Positions 32,550 through 42,695 of a stretch of 64,000 nt of DNA are shown piece by piece. The stretch spans positions 1,054,001 through 1,118,000 of the forward strand of contig JACKJS010000001.1 of the NCBI GenBank assembly GCA_020637815.1. Direction: 5' to 3'. The first letter of the stretch is position 1; each line of letters opens with the position of its first letter. The stretch comes from Hyphomicrobiaceae bacterium (GTDB taxonomy: Bacteria; Pseudomonadota; Alphaproteobacteria; Rhizobiales; Methyloligellaceae). The notes beneath the pieces were generated by a model. The model did no database searches, was not told the DNA's origin, and saw nothing but the letters and a program-made list of their open reading frames with translations. The translations under genes were made by a program, and so were the position numbers.

Positions 32550-33767
32550 TCAGTCGGCGCGTTCCAAACGGGCCCCGAACAGCATCGGCCCATATTCGAC
32601 GACGAACAGCCCGAAGGCCGCCATCCAGGCCGTGCCTGCCAGCTCCACGAGGGTCCCATGCATCGCCGGAACGAGCCCCGCACCGACGCGCAGTAGCGCC
32701 GCCGCAATCACCGAGCCAAAGATGACCAGCGTCGTCCGCGACGCGTTCAAGGACCGTTTTGCATGGCCGCGCGTCGCGCGAGTCATGATGGCAAGGGTCA
32801 TTAGACCGATCGCTCCGGTCGTCCACGCATGAAGCGGTTCGGAACCGATAAAGCTGCTTGGCTCGAATATCGCGATTGCACCAAGCAGAAATCCGAGCGG
32901 AACGAAGGCGTAGCCGATGTGCAGGATCAGAACGAAGGGCTCCCGCCACGCGTGAACGCCGACCCAGCGCCATAGGCGCACAGATTGCAAGACAGCGGCG
33001 GCGAAAAAGACGATGCCAGTCACTTTGGCCACTGGCATCACGACCCACAAAACGAGGGCGATGACCGAAACCACCAGCGTCACTAGGTCGAACCGGTCGA
33101 ACGAGACCGGCAGGCGTTTCGATCCCATTCGCATCAACCACGTGTGCGTAAAACTGGGAACGATTCGCCCGCCAATCAAAATGATCAGGCCGACAATCGC
33201 CGCAATGCCGACACGGCTCCCGATACTCGAGGTTCCGGACGTCAACACTTCCGCATGGAACCCGATATTGGCCGCCGCCAGGAATGCAACGAGGATAAGC
33301 GGCTTCAGGTTGCGCCAATTGCGTCCAACCACGATCTCGCGAGCGACCACGAGAAAGAGACACGGCAGAAAAAGACTGTCCAGCACTACCGCCGGAAGAG
33401 GTCCCGTCACCCCGGTTACAAGGAACGCAACCCGCGCCGCGCACCAGAGGAGAAATAGAAGGATCAGCCGCCATCCCGCGACGGGAAGATGGCCTGTCCA
33501 ATTGGGCACCATGGTCAAGAGAAATCCGGCGACGACCGCGGCCGTGTAGCCGAAGATCATCTCATGCGCATGCCACGCAAGTGCGCCGTAACCTTGGCCC
33601 GCGGCCCATAATCCACCAATCGTCCCGATCCAAATCGCCATGGCGGAGACGGCCCAGAACGCGGCGCCGAAGAAGAATGGACGGAAGCCATAAAAGAAGA
33701 GCGGAGTGGCCGACTTGGCAACGCGCCCTCCCCTATTCCGCTCGTCCCGCTCTAAACTTCGCTGCAT
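32550..33767 (-). CDS. nnrS: second NnrS family protein
   Basis: 405 aa from the ATG at 33767; the frame to 33824 adds an Arg-rich leader. FYGFRPFFFGAAFWAVSAMA, WHAHEMIFGYTAAVVAGFLL and VPNWTGHLPVAGWR are the NnrS signatures, and there are about twelve helices. It differs clearly from the copy at 7343-8521. It lies downstream of a Crp/Fnr regulator and near the nitrate reductase genes, so it probably deals with NO formed during nitrate respiration. Confidence 0.85.
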   Translation of the reverse strand: MQRSLERDERNRGGRVAKSATPLFFYGFRPFFFGAAFWAVSAMAIWIGTIGGLWAAGQGYGALAWHAHEMIFGYTAAVVAGFLLTMVPNWTGHLPVAGWRLILLFLLWCAARVAFLVTGVTGPLPAVVLDSLFLPCLFLVVAREIVVGRNWRNLKPLILVAFLAAANIGFHAEVLTSGTSSIGSRVGIAAIVGLIILIGGRIVPSFTHTWLMRMGSKRLPVSFDRFDLVTLVVSVIALVLWVVMPVAKVTGIVFFAAAVLQSVRLWRWVGVHAWREPFVLILHIGYAFVPLGFLLGAIAIFEPSSFIGSEPLHAWTTGAIGLMTLAIMTRATRGHAKRSLNASRTTLVIFGSVIAAALLRVGAGLVPAMHGTLVELAGTAWMAAFGLFVVEYGPMLFGARLERAD

Positions 33768-33856
33768 CAACCGCCGGCTTTCCACACATCCGATTCGAAC
33801 GGAGGAATGGTAGCGCCGGCGCACGCATTCGAACTTGCGTCAACGCATGCTCGATT

Positions 33857-34585
33857 TCAGGACGATGGGGTTCGTCTTTTGTCTTTGATGGTTTGGCGTT
33901 GCTCGGCGACGTGGGACAGGCCTTCGACATCGGTCACGATGATCTTGCGGCGCCCGATGGCGACAATGCCCGCGCTCTCCCAGGCGCTCAGGATTCTACT
34001 GACGGAATGAAACGTCGTTCCGGAAGCCTGAGCGAGATCCTGCTGCGTGAGAGGAAAGTCGATCATGACGCCCTGTTCCATGTCCCTGCCGGATTGGGCG
34101 ATGAGCCGCAACAGCGTGTGAGCTACGCGGCGCTCCACCTCCTCGGTCGACAGCTCTTTGACTCTGGTATGGGCCTCTTGCAGGCGGTCGCCCATCACCT
34201 GCATGACGTTCAGGGCCAAGAACGGATGAGATGTTATAAAATCGTCCCAAATGTCACTCGGCCAAGCGAGCGTGACGCTATCAACGATGGCAATCGCCGT
34301 GGCCGGGTAATCCTCTCGGCGAAGAGCTTTGGCGATCCCATAAATATCGCCGGGATTGACGAAGCGGATAAGGACCTGCTGTCCGTGCGCGGTCACCTTC
34401 ACCACCTTGAGAAGGCCGTGCAACAGGACGAAGAAGGCATTGGCGTCGTCGCCCTGCTGGAAGACGGCAGTTCCCTTCGGGACGTGCTGCGACGTGGCAC
34501 GGGAGAGGACGTCGTCGAGCTCGGCGTCATCCAACGCGGAAAAGATCGGCAGCCGATGGATGATGCTGCGGTCCAGTTTTGTCAT
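33857..34585 (-). CDS. Crp/Fnr-family regulator
   Basis: 242 aa. An N-terminal cyclic-nucleotide-like beta-roll (GTAVFQQGDDANAFFVLLHG) and a C-terminal helix-turn-helix (LTQQDLAQASGTTFHSVSRI, then LSAWE) are clear. The N-terminal Fe-S cysteines of Fnr are absent, so it resembles the Dnr/NnrR or nitrate-operon group, some of which sense NO through haem. It lies between narGHJI-ppiC and nnrS, all on the minus strand. It is a probable local controller of nitrate or NO genes. Confidence 0.85.
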   Translation of the reverse strand: MTKLDRSIIHRLPIFSALDDAELDDVLSRATSQHVPKGTAVFQQGDDANAFFVLLHGLLKVVKVTAHGQQVLIRFVNPGDIYGIAKALRREDYPATAIAIVDSVTLAWPSDIWDDFITSHPFLALNVMQVMGDRLQEAHTRVKELSTEEVERRVAHTLLRLIAQSGRDMEQGVMIDFPLTQQDLAQASGTTFHSVSRILSAWESAGIVAIGRRKIIVTDVEGLSHVAEQRQTIKDKRRTPSS

Positions 34586-34719
34586 CCGCCCGGAAACCCT
34601 CCGCTTTGGAATAGGCCTGGAGGGTAGCGATCAGAGAGCCCCAAGGTCAAATAACACAATCGGCCGGAGTCTGCGCCAGGACAGTTCTCACTTGAGTTCA
34701 GGCTGATACGGCAGACCGT

Positions 34720-35562
34720 TCAGCTGACCCGATGCTCCGGCGCGCCGGCGAGGGCTATTCCGGAGATATCGGCCTTCGAAACGAGACGCGCGACATACTG
34801 GGCCGTCGCGCGCCTGGTCACGTTTTCTTGGAGATAGTCCGCAATATGGCTTGAGACCGCCTCGAACGGGAGCTCGGCGCCGTCGATCCTGCGATCCAGC
34901 CGAATAATGTGCAGACCGTACCGCGTCGTCACGGGCGCCCCGCTGATCTGCCCCGGCGACAGCGCCGCCAAGGCCTGTTCGAATTCCGGCGTCGTCTGAC
35001 CTGCCGTGATCTGGCCGAGATTCCCGCCCTGCTCGGCCGAAGGACAGGCGGAGTGGGCCCTTGCCAGAGCTGAAAACTGATCCGGCCGCTGTTTGAGGTC
35101 CTCTAGCGCGGCCACCGCCGCCGCCTTTGCCTCGGCATAGGCCTCCGCATCGTCCTCCCGCGCCGGAAAGAGAATATGAGCCGCCTCGTAGATCGTCTCC
35201 GAGCGGAAGCGAGACCGGTTCTGCTCGTAATAGCGCCGGCAAGTCGCCTCGTCCGTCTCGGGCACCGCAACCTCCTTTTCCACCAGGCCGCGAATCAGTG
35301 CCTCTTCTTCGGTTTCGCGCCGCCCGCCCTCGTCACTGTGCGGATCGGCCGCGATGCCAAGCCGGCGAGCTTCCTGAAGCAGCAACTCCCGGACCACCAG
35401 CGCGCGGGCTGCCGCCTGCCAGGCCGCGACGGGCTTGGGGGCGGGATGGTATTGCGTTTCACGGGCTATGACATCGTGGGGAATGTCGATCCCATTGACG
35501 CTCACAGGCACCCGTTCGGGCAATCCGTCCTGCGCTTGTTCGATGTGAGCCACTGTGCTCAC
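34720..35562 (-). CDS. parvulin-type peptidyl-prolyl isomerase of the nar operon
   Basis: 280 aa from a GTG at 35562 that overlaps the narI stop by 4 bp; longer frames are antisense-like. An N-terminal helical part is followed by a parvulin domain (EAAHILFPAREDDAEAY, then GGNLGQITAGQTTPEFEQAL, then TRYGLHIIRLDRR). No signal peptide is seen, so it acts in the cytosol, as NifM-like PPIases do. The position at the end of narGHJI suggests a role in folding or maturation of the nitrate reductase. Confidence 0.82.
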   Translation of the reverse strand: MSTVAHIEQAQDGLPERVPVSVNGIDIPHDVIARETQYHPAPKPVAAWQAAARALVVRELLLQEARRLGIAADPHSDEGGRRETEEEALIRGLVEKEVAVPETDEATCRRYYEQNRSRFRSETIYEAAHILFPAREDDAEAYAEAKAAAVAALEDLKQRPDQFSALARAHSACPSAEQGGNLGQITAGQTTPEFEQALAALSPGQISGAPVTTRYGLHIIRLDRRIDGAELPFEAVSSHIADYLQENVTRRATAQYVARLVSKADISGIALAGAPEHRVS

Positions 35563-36326
35563 TCCGCCGGCACGGGGCGTTCGCCGGGTTCCCGCGGCGG
35601 GAATTGCCCGGTGTGCCCCATGCCCCCATACGGGCCGGTCTGCTCCCGAGTGCGGACGACCTGGTAGCCGCGCCGCCCGAGATACCATACGGGAGCGCTC
35701 CAGATATGGACGAGACGCGTGAACGGGAAGACGAGGAAGATCGTCATGCCGAGGAAGAGATGCAGTTTGAAGATAGGGTTCGCGTCGGCAATCAGCGACG
35801 CCACGCCAGGTTGCAGCGTGACGATCCCTTGCGCCCAAGTCATGAACCGGACCATCTCGCCGCCATCCAAATGCTGGAGCGAGATCGGAATGGTGGCGAG
35901 CCCCAAGGTCAGCTGGACATAGAGCAGCAAGAGAACGGCAATGTCGCCGAACGACGAGTTATTGCGTATCCGCGCGTCGAAGAGCCGCCGATGCACAAGA
36001 AGCGTCAATCCAATGAAACAAGCGACGCCAGCGACGCCGCCGACGACAATTGCCAGCATCTGCTTGAAGCCGTGCGAAATACCGATGGCATCGAAGACAG
36101 CGATAGGCGTCAGCAGGCCCACGAAGTGGCCGATGAAGATGATGAGAATGCCGACGTGGAAGAGGTTCGAGCCCCAGGTGAGCTGCTTGCGCCGCAAGAG
36201 CTGACTCGATCCCGAGCGCCAGGTGTATTGCTCGCGGTCGAAGCGCGCGAGGCTCCCGAAAAGGAAGATGGCGATACACAGATATGGATACCAGCCAAAA
36301 AGGAATTGGTTGACCGCATCGCTCAT
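35559..36326 (-). CDS. narI: respiratory nitrate reductase gamma subunit
   Basis: 255 aa from the ATG at 36326, overlapping the narJ stop (ATGA). Five transmembrane helices; the haem b ligand histidines lie in LFHVGILIIFIGHFVG and near LHLFLGMTIFLVFPFTRLVH. NarI oxidises quinol at the periplasmic side and passes electrons through two haems b to NarH. A short hydrophilic C-terminal tail (GMGHTGQFPPREPGER) is present. Confidence 0.92.
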   Translation of the reverse strand: MSDAVNQFLFGWYPYLCIAIFLFGSLARFDREQYTWRSGSSQLLRRKQLTWGSNLFHVGILIIFIGHFVGLLTPIAVFDAIGISHGFKQMLAIVVGGVAGVACFIGLTLLVHRRLFDARIRNNSSFGDIAVLLLLYVQLTLGLATIPISLQHLDGGEMVRFMTWAQGIVTLQPGVASLIADANPIFKLHLFLGMTIFLVFPFTRLVHIWSAPVWYLGRRGYQVVRTREQTGPYGGMGHTGQFPPREPGERPVPAE

Positions 36327-37036
36327 GGCGCCTCCCCCTTCATCGATACTGCGGCAGCCGGGCGCCGCCCCGCACGAATTTGTGCAACCAGCCGATCCTT
36401 GCAGCTCGGTGCGGCGCTCGGGCCGAAGGTCACGGCCTCCTCTTCCCACTCCGCGTCGAGCGCAGCGAAATCGTTGGGATCGGCAACGGGATCTTCCGGA
36501 ACCACGTCCAGTTGCTCGGAGTCGGACGCCGGAACCGCAAGCGTCTCAAGGGCCCGGAATACGGCCGCATAGCGCGCATCCCGCTTCTCCAGCCGCTCCG
36601 CAACGGCGGCGAGGATATGCGCGGGTTGACCGAGAAGCTGGCGTGCTTCGTCGAGTGGGCGCATGGAAAGGAATTCGAGGAACGCCGGCAAATAGTCGGG
36701 GAGCTCGCTCGTGCTGAGACTGAGTCCGTTCTGACCATACAGGTTCTTGAGATCGATCATCGCCTGGCCACGATCGCGACTCTCGCCATAGACATGCTCG
36801 AAAAGATGCAGGGATAAGGATCGCGTGCGGTCGAACAGCTCGACGTAGCGCTCCTGCAAGTCATAGACGTCGGTTTGCACCAGATCCTCGATCAGCGCGT
36901 CGACGGCAGCCCGGCTCCCTGAGGGCAACAGCTCTTCGTCGTCCAAAACGCTCCGGAGATCGGGAGCGGCTTTCTGAAGGGCTTCCTCGGGATAGCTCAA
37001 CAGCGCCGAGAGAACTTTGAAGGTCTTCGTCGTCAT
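36323..37036 (-). CDS. narJ: nitrate reductase molybdenum cofactor assembly chaperone
   Basis: 237 aa from the ATG at 37036. The opening TTKTFKVLSALLSYPEEALQ and the ELFDRTRSLSLHLFEHVYGE motif with DRGQAMIDL are NarJ hallmarks. It holds apo-NarGH in the cytosol until the cofactor and clusters are inserted. It overlaps narH and narI by 4 bp each. The C-terminal third is Glu/Asp/Pro-rich and variable, as in relatives. Confidence 0.9.
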   Translation of the reverse strand: MTTKTFKVLSALLSYPEEALQKAAPDLRSVLDDEELLPSGSRAAVDALIEDLVQTDVYDLQERYVELFDRTRSLSLHLFEHVYGESRDRGQAMIDLKNLYGQNGLSLSTSELPDYLPAFLEFLSMRPLDEARQLLGQPAHILAAVAERLEKRDARYAAVFRALETLAVPASDSEQLDVVPEDPVADPNDFAALDAEWEEEAVTFGPSAAPSCKDRLVAQIRAGRRPAAAVSMKGEAP

Positions 37037-38553
37037 GCGACCTCCAGCGGAGTCTTGTGCTTCTTCTGGGGTCCGAACAGATTGGGCTCCGACGTTCCGC
37101 CAGAGCAGCCGTTTCCGAACGAGAACCCGCATGATCCGCGCAGGTCATAGGCATCTTCGGTCAGTTCGCGATGCGCCGTGGGAATGACGAAGCGGTCCTC
37201 GTAGTTGGCGATGGCCATCACCTCGTACATATGGTCCATCTGCTCCGTGCTGAGGCCGACCTTTTCGGGAATACTTCCGTCGACGACGCCATCGACGGTC
37301 TTGGCGCGCATATAGGCGCGCATGGCGAACATCCGCTCCAACGCTTGCGCCACAGGCTCTTCCTTGCCGGCGGTCAGAAGATTGGCGAGGTATCTGAGCG
37401 GAATGCGGAGTCTGCGCACGTCCGGCATTTCGCCGTCGCTCCCGAGCGTACCGGCCTCGACGGCGGAACTGATCGGCGACAGCGGCGGAACGTACCAGAC
37501 CATCGGTAGGGTCCTGTATTCGGGATGCAGCGGAAAGGCGACTTTCCAATCCATGGCCATTTTCCACACCGGCGAATTGGCTGCGGACTCGAGCCAATTG
37601 TCGGGCACACCATCGGCGCGGGCCTGCGCGATCACCTCGGGGTCGTTGGGATCGAGAAAGATCGAGAGTTGCGCCTCGTAAAGGTCCTGCTCGTCGGCGG
37701 CGCTCGCCGCCTCTTCGATGCGGTCGGCGTCGTAAAGGACCACCCCCAGATAACGGATGCGGCCCACGCAGGTCTCGGAGCAAACCGTCGGCTGACCGGC
37801 CTCGATGCGCGGGAAACAGAAGATACATTTCTCCGATTTGCCGCTGGACCAGTTGTAATAGATCTTTTTATACGGGCATCCGGAGACGCACATGCGCCAG
37901 CCGCGGCACTTGTCCTGATCGATGAGGACAATGCCGTCCTCCTCGCGCTTGTAGATGGCGCCGGATGGACACGCCGCAACACAGGCCGGGTTGAGACAGT
38001 GCTCACACAGCCGCGGCAGATACATCATGAACGTGTTCTCGAACTGCCCATAGATCTCCTTCTGCACGCCTTCAAAATTGACGTCGGCGGACCGCTTGGA
38101 GAACTCGCCGCCAAGGATCTCTTCCCAGTTCGGCCCCCATTCGATCTTCTCTATGCGCTTGCCACTGACAAGCGAGCGTGGCCGCGCCGTTGGCGTAGCT
38201 TGAAGTTCCGGCGCTTTCTGGAGGTGTTGATAGTCGAAGGTGAAAGGCTCGTAGTAGTCGTCGATCTCCGGCAGGTCGGGATTGGCGAAGATATTGGCAA
38301 GTACGCGCCATTTGGAACCGATCCGGGGCTCGATCGTACCGTTCCGCTTGCGGCGCCAACCGCCGTTCCAGCGATCCTGGTTCTCCCACTCCTTGGGATA
38401 GCCGATGCCGGGCTTCGTCTCGACGTTGTTGAACCAGGCGTATTCCATGCCTTCGCGGCTGGTCCAAACGTTCTTGCACGTGACGGAACAGGTGTGACAC
38501 CCGATGCACTTGTCGAGGTTCAACACCATGGCAACTTGAGCACGGATCTTCAT
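37033..38553 (-). CDS. narH: respiratory nitrate reductase beta (Fe-S) subunit
   Basis: 506 aa. Four Fe-S cluster motifs: CIGCHTCSVTCKNVW near the N-terminus, CEHCLNPACVAACPSGA, the CRGWRMCVSGCP motif whose Trp marks the [3Fe-4S] cluster, and EKCIFCFPRIEAGQPTVC. It carries electrons from NarI haems to NarG. Overlaps of 4 bp with narG and narJ indicate one tightly coupled transcript. Confidence 0.95.
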   Translation of the reverse strand: MKIRAQVAMVLNLDKCIGCHTCSVTCKNVWTSREGMEYAWFNNVETKPGIGYPKEWENQDRWNGGWRRKRNGTIEPRIGSKWRVLANIFANPDLPEIDDYYEPFTFDYQHLQKAPELQATPTARPRSLVSGKRIEKIEWGPNWEEILGGEFSKRSADVNFEGVQKEIYGQFENTFMMYLPRLCEHCLNPACVAACPSGAIYKREEDGIVLIDQDKCRGWRMCVSGCPYKKIYYNWSSGKSEKCIFCFPRIEAGQPTVCSETCVGRIRYLGVVLYDADRIEEAASAADEQDLYEAQLSIFLDPNDPEVIAQARADGVPDNWLESAANSPVWKMAMDWKVAFPLHPEYRTLPMVWYVPPLSPISSAVEAGTLGSDGEMPDVRRLRIPLRYLANLLTAGKEEPVAQALERMFAMRAYMRAKTVDGVVDGSIPEKVGLSTEQMDHMYEVMAIANYEDRFVIPTAHRELTEDAYDLRGSCGFSFGNGCSGGTSEPNLFGPQKKHKTPLEVA

Positions 38554-41500
38554 TCTGCAGCCTCCAGTCGGGACGTATCCGGCGCCGCGTCCGCGGCTGG
38601 CCGCTCAAGCCAGTCAACCTTCGCAACCTTGCGGACGATGACGAATTCGTCGCGATTCGAGCCGACGGTTCCGTAGTAGTTGAAGCCGTAGGATTGCTGG
38701 GCGTAGCCGCCGATCATATGTGTCGGCTTCAACACCGTTCGTGTCACCGAGTTATGGATGCCGCCCCTTTGACCGGTTTGTTCGGAGCCGGGCACGTTCA
38801 CGATCTTCTCCTGCGCGTGGTACATCAAGCACATGCCTTCCTTGACCCGCTGAGAGACGACCGCGCGCGCCACCAGCGCGCCGTTGGCGTTGAAGGCTTC
38901 GATCCAGTCATTGTCGACGATGTCAGCCTTCCTCGCGTCGGCTTCGCTGATCCATACGATCGGACCGCCCCGCGACAAGGTCAGCATCAAGAGGTTGTCG
39001 GTATAGGTGGAGTGGATGCCCCATTTCTGGTGGGGCGTGATGAAGTTGAGCACGACCGACTTGTTGCCGTTGGGTTTACGGTCGATGACCGGTTTGACGG
39101 TCTTGGTATCGATCGGCGGGCGATAAACGCACAAGCCTTCGCCGAAGGCCCGCATCCATAAGTGATCTTGGTAGAGCTGCTGCCGCCCGGTGAGCGTGCG
39201 CCACGGGATCAATTCATGCACGTTGGTATAGCCCGCGTTGTAGCAGACCTTCTCCGATTCCAGACCGGACCATGTCGGCGACGAGATGATCTTACGCGGC
39301 TGGGCAACCACGTCCCGGAAGCGGATTTTCTCGTCCTCTTTGTGGAGAGCAAGATGGACCAAGTCGCGCCCGGTGGTCTTCGACAAGGCCTCCCACGCCT
39401 TGACCGCAACCTCGCCGTTGGTCTCGGGGGCAAGCGTTAGAATCACCTCGGCAGCGTCGATATCGCAATCGATCCGCGCCAGTCCCTTGGTCGCCCCCTC
39501 TTCCTCGACCTCTCCGTTGAGACGTTTGAGGAATTCAACCTCTTGCTCAGTCTTCCAATTGATGCCCTTGCCGCCGTTACCGAGCTTGCTCATCAGCGGC
39601 CCGAGCGAAGTAAACCGCTTGTAGAGATTGGGATAGTCGCGCTCCACGACCGTGACTTGCGGCATGGTCTTGCCGGGGATCGGATCGACCTCGCCCTTCT
39701 TCCAGTCCTTGACATCGAGGGCTTGGGCGATTTCGCCGGGCGTGTCGTGCAGAATCGGCGTCAGCACGACGTCGGTTTCTTTCCCAAGCACCTCCGGAGC
39801 GACCTCCGAGAACGCCTTGGCGATGCCCTTGTAGATTTCCCAGTCGTTGCGTGCCCCCCAGACCGGATCCACCGCCGAGGTCAGCGGATGGATAAAGGGA
39901 TGCATGTCGGACGTGTTGAGATCGTTCTTCTCGTACCAGGTCGCAGTCGGCAACACGATGTCGGAATACATGCACGTCGTCGACATGCGGAAGTCGATGG
40001 TCACGAGCAGGTCGAGCTTTCCCTCCGGCGCCTCGTCGTGCCACGCCACCTCCACGGGCTTTTGCGCCCCGGTCGACCCCAAGTCCTTGCCCAACACGCC
40101 ATGGGACGTGCCGAGCAGGTGCTTCAAGAAATATTCGTGGCCCTTTCCCGAAGAGCCCAGAAGGTTGGAGCGCCAGACAAACATGTTGCGCGGCCAGTTG
40201 ACCGGCTTGTCCGGATCCTCGCAGGAAAGCGTCAGCTCGCCGGACTTGAGCGCTGCGGCCACATAGTCCTTCGGCTCTTGGCCGGCCTTGGCGGCCTTGG
40301 CCGCGATCGAAAGCGGGTTCGTCTCGAGTTGCGGCGCCGAAGGCAGCCACCCCATGCGCTCGGCGCGCACATTGTAATCGATCAGCGTTCCATCCCACGG
40401 GCCGGCGGGCGCGGTGGGCGAGAGAATCTCCGACACGCCGAGCGTCTCGTAGCGCCACTGATCGGAGTGGGCGTAGAACGCCGAGGTAGAGTTCATCTGC
40501 CGCGGCGGACGCCCCCAATCCAATCCGAACGCCAGCGGAAGCCAGCCTGTCTGCGGACGCAGCTTCTCTTGCCCAACGTAATGCGACCAACCGCCCCCGG
40601 ATTGACCGATGCAACCGCACATCACCAGCATGTTGATGATGCCGCGATAGGTCATGTCCATGTGGAACCAGTGGTTCACACCGGCGCCGAGGATAACCAT
40701 CGAGCGGCCGTTCGTCTTTTCGGCGTTGCGGGCGAACTCCCGAGCAATCGTGACGATCTGGTCGCGCGGGACTCCGGTGATCTTTTCGGCCCAAGCGGGC
40801 GTGTAGGGTTCCAGGTCGTCGTAACCAGCAGCAAGATGCTCGCCGCCAAATCCCTGATCGACGCCGTAATTCGCGATAAAGAGGTCGTAGACGCTGGCCG
40901 CCAGCACTTCGCCATCCGTTAGCGACAAACGCATCACGGGGACCTTCCGTATCAAGACGTCCGGGTGATCGGTCCCAGTGAAATGATCGTGCTCGCGATT
41001 GCCGAAATAGGGGAAAGCAACCTCGGCGACCTCGTCGCGTATTTCGGCGAGCGAGAGGCGCAGCTTCGTCTCCCGGCCCTTGCCGTCCTTTTCCTCGAGA
41101 TTCCATTTGCCGGTGTCGTCCCAGCGGTACCCAACGGAGCCGCAAGGGGCCACGATCTCATCCGAGTTTTCGTCGAACGCGAGCGTCTTCCATTCGGGAT
41201 TGGCCGTCTCGCCCAGCGCGCCTTCCAGGTCGCTGGCGCGCACGAACCGCTCCGGAATTAGCCGTCCGTCGCTCTCGACCAGACGGACGAGCATGGGCAT
41301 GTCGGTGTATTTGCGCACATAGTCGGTGAAATACGGGACCTGGCGCTCGACATGGAACTCGCGGGCGATGACATGGCCCAATGCCATGGCGAGTGCCGAA
41401 TCCGTGCCTTGCGTGGGATGCACCCAAAGGTCGGAAAACTTCGCGGCCTCCGAATAGTCGGGCGTGACCACGACGCTCTTGGCGCCACGGTAACGTGCCT

Positions 41501-42305
41501 CCGTGTAGAAATGTGCGTCCGGCGTGCGGGTCTGAGGCACATTCGAGCCCCACAGAATCAGGAATCCCGAATTATACCAGTCTGCACTTTCGGGAACGTC
41601 GGTCTGCTCGCCCCAGGTCTGCGGCGAGGCCGGCGGCAAATCGCAATACCAGTCGTAGAACGACATGCAGACGCCGCCGAGCAGCGATAGATAACGGGAG
41701 CCCGCCGCGTAGCTCACCATCGACATGGCCGGAATCGGCGAGAAGCCGAGCACGCGATCCGGCCCATATGTCTTCACCGTGTAGGCATTCGCCGCGCCGA
41801 TGATCTCGTTGACTTCGTCCCATGTCGCACGCACGAAACCGCCAAGGCCGCGCTTTTTCACATACTTGGCGCGCTTTTCGGGATTCTCGACAATCGATGC
41901 CCAAGCGGCGACAGGCTTGGCGGTAACGCGCGCTTCGCGCCATAGCTTGAGCAAACGCGACCGGACCAGCGGATATTTCACCCGGTTGCCGGAATACAGA
42001 TACCAGGAATAGCTGGCACCCCGCGAGCAGCCCCTCGGTTCATGATTGGGCAGATCGGGCCGCGTGCGCGGATAGTCCGTCTGCTGCGTTTCCCACGTGA
42101 CGATGCCGCCTTTGACGTAGATTTTCCACGAGCAGGAACCGGTACAATTGGCTCCGTGCGTAGAACGGACAATCTTGTCGTGCTGCCACCGCTTTCGGTA
42201 ACCGTCTTCCCAGCGTCTGTCCTCGCGCGTGACGACGCCGTAGCCATCCGAGAAGTCGTCGACCACACGATTAAAGAATGTAAGGCGATCGAGGAAATGA
42301 CTCAT
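38550..42305 (-). CDS. narG: respiratory nitrate reductase alpha (Mo) subunit
   Basis: 1251 aa, normal length. The N-terminal HGANCTGSCSWKIYVKGG supplies the FS0 cluster ligands (His plus Cys), and SADWYNSGFLILWGSNVPQ contains the Asp that binds Mo. The domain binds a bis-MGD cofactor and reduces nitrate to nitrite on the cytoplasmic side. There is no Tat signal, as expected for the NarGHI type. It is the first gene of narGHJI-ppiC on the minus strand. Confidence 0.96.
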   Translation of the reverse strand: MSHFLDRLTFFNRVVDDFSDGYGVVTREDRRWEDGYRKRWQHDKIVRSTHGANCTGSCSWKIYVKGGIVTWETQQTDYPRTRPDLPNHEPRGCSRGASYSWYLYSGNRVKYPLVRSRLLKLWREARVTAKPVAAWASIVENPEKRAKYVKKRGLGGFVRATWDEVNEIIGAANAYTVKTYGPDRVLGFSPIPAMSMVSYAAGSRYLSLLGGVCMSFYDWYCDLPPASPQTWGEQTDVPESADWYNSGFLILWGSNVPQTRTPDAHFYTEARYRGAKSVVVTPDYSEAAKFSDLWVHPTQGTDSALAMALGHVIAREFHVERQVPYFTDYVRKYTDMPMLVRLVESDGRLIPERFVRASDLEGALGETANPEWKTLAFDENSDEIVAPCGSVGYRWDDTGKWNLEEKDGKGRETKLRLSLAEIRDEVAEVAFPYFGNREHDHFTGTDHPDVLIRKVPVMRLSLTDGEVLAASVYDLFIANYGVDQGFGGEHLAAGYDDLEPYTPAWAEKITGVPRDQIVTIAREFARNAEKTNGRSMVILGAGVNHWFHMDMTYRGIINMLVMCGCIGQSGGGWSHYVGQEKLRPQTGWLPLAFGLDWGRPPRQMNSTSAFYAHSDQWRYETLGVSEILSPTAPAGPWDGTLIDYNVRAERMGWLPSAPQLETNPLSIAAKAAKAGQEPKDYVAAALKSGELTLSCEDPDKPVNWPRNMFVWRSNLLGSSGKGHEYFLKHLLGTSHGVLGKDLGSTGAQKPVEVAWHDEAPEGKLDLLVTIDFRMSTTCMYSDIVLPTATWYEKNDLNTSDMHPFIHPLTSAVDPVWGARNDWEIYKGIAKAFSEVAPEVLGKETDVVLTPILHDTPGEIAQALDVKDWKKGEVDPIPGKTMPQVTVVERDYPNLYKRFTSLGPLMSKLGNGGKGINWKTEQEVEFLKRLNGEVEEEGATKGLARIDCDIDAAEVILTLAPETNGEVAVKAWEALSKTTGRDLVHLALHKEDEKIRFRDVVAQPRKIISSPTWSGLESEKVCYNAGYTNVHELIPWRTLTGRQQLYQDHLWMRAFGEGLCVYRPPIDTKTVKPVIDRKPNGNKSVVLNFITPHQKWGIHSTYTDNLLMLTLSRGGPIVWISEADARKADIVDNDWIEAFNANGALVARAVVSQRVKEGMCLMYHAQEKIVNVPGSEQTGQRGGIHNSVTRTVLKPTHMIGGYAQQSYGFNYYGTVGSNRDEFVIVRKVAKVDWLERPAADAAPDTSRLEAAE

Positions 42306-42695
42306 GACGTCCGCCTCCGCTTGGAGCTATCCGCCCCCAGGTTTTCGATGTCGTGCTTGGATGGGTTGATCGTCGCCATTTCACCCAGTCGCCGTTTGGA
42401 AAATCCGGCCAGTTTGGTGGATCTTCGGGAATCCACGTCATCTTGGCGCTCGGCGCTGCGGCGGACGTTGACGCACGACAAGTTGCGAAGCCATTGGCCA
42501 CTCGCGGAACGTCTTCGAGGACAAACGGGGCGTGAGCCGATCCGTGGCACTGAGCCTTTCGGCGCGATGACAAGCCGGAATGTCCGCCCTGGACATTGCC
42601 GTTCGTTCGTCGCAACGAAGTCGCAGACACGATTGCCGACGCGATCGAATCGCGCGGCGTGACCCACATCTCGTAAAGCGAAACGGCAGCGGCTT
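42306..42695. other. 390-bp divergent region, narG / YheT gene
   Basis: It should hold the narG promoter. Two overlapping frames here look non-coding (Arg/Ser-rich, no family). I found no perfect Fnr/Dnr or NarL site by eye. One 25-codon frame ending in an ATGA overlap with narG could be a leader peptide, but this is weak. Confidence 0.5.

Noticed and set aside
39543..40922. 459-codon frame opposite narG
   Set aside because: Shadow of a clearly intact narG; His/Arg-rich composition.
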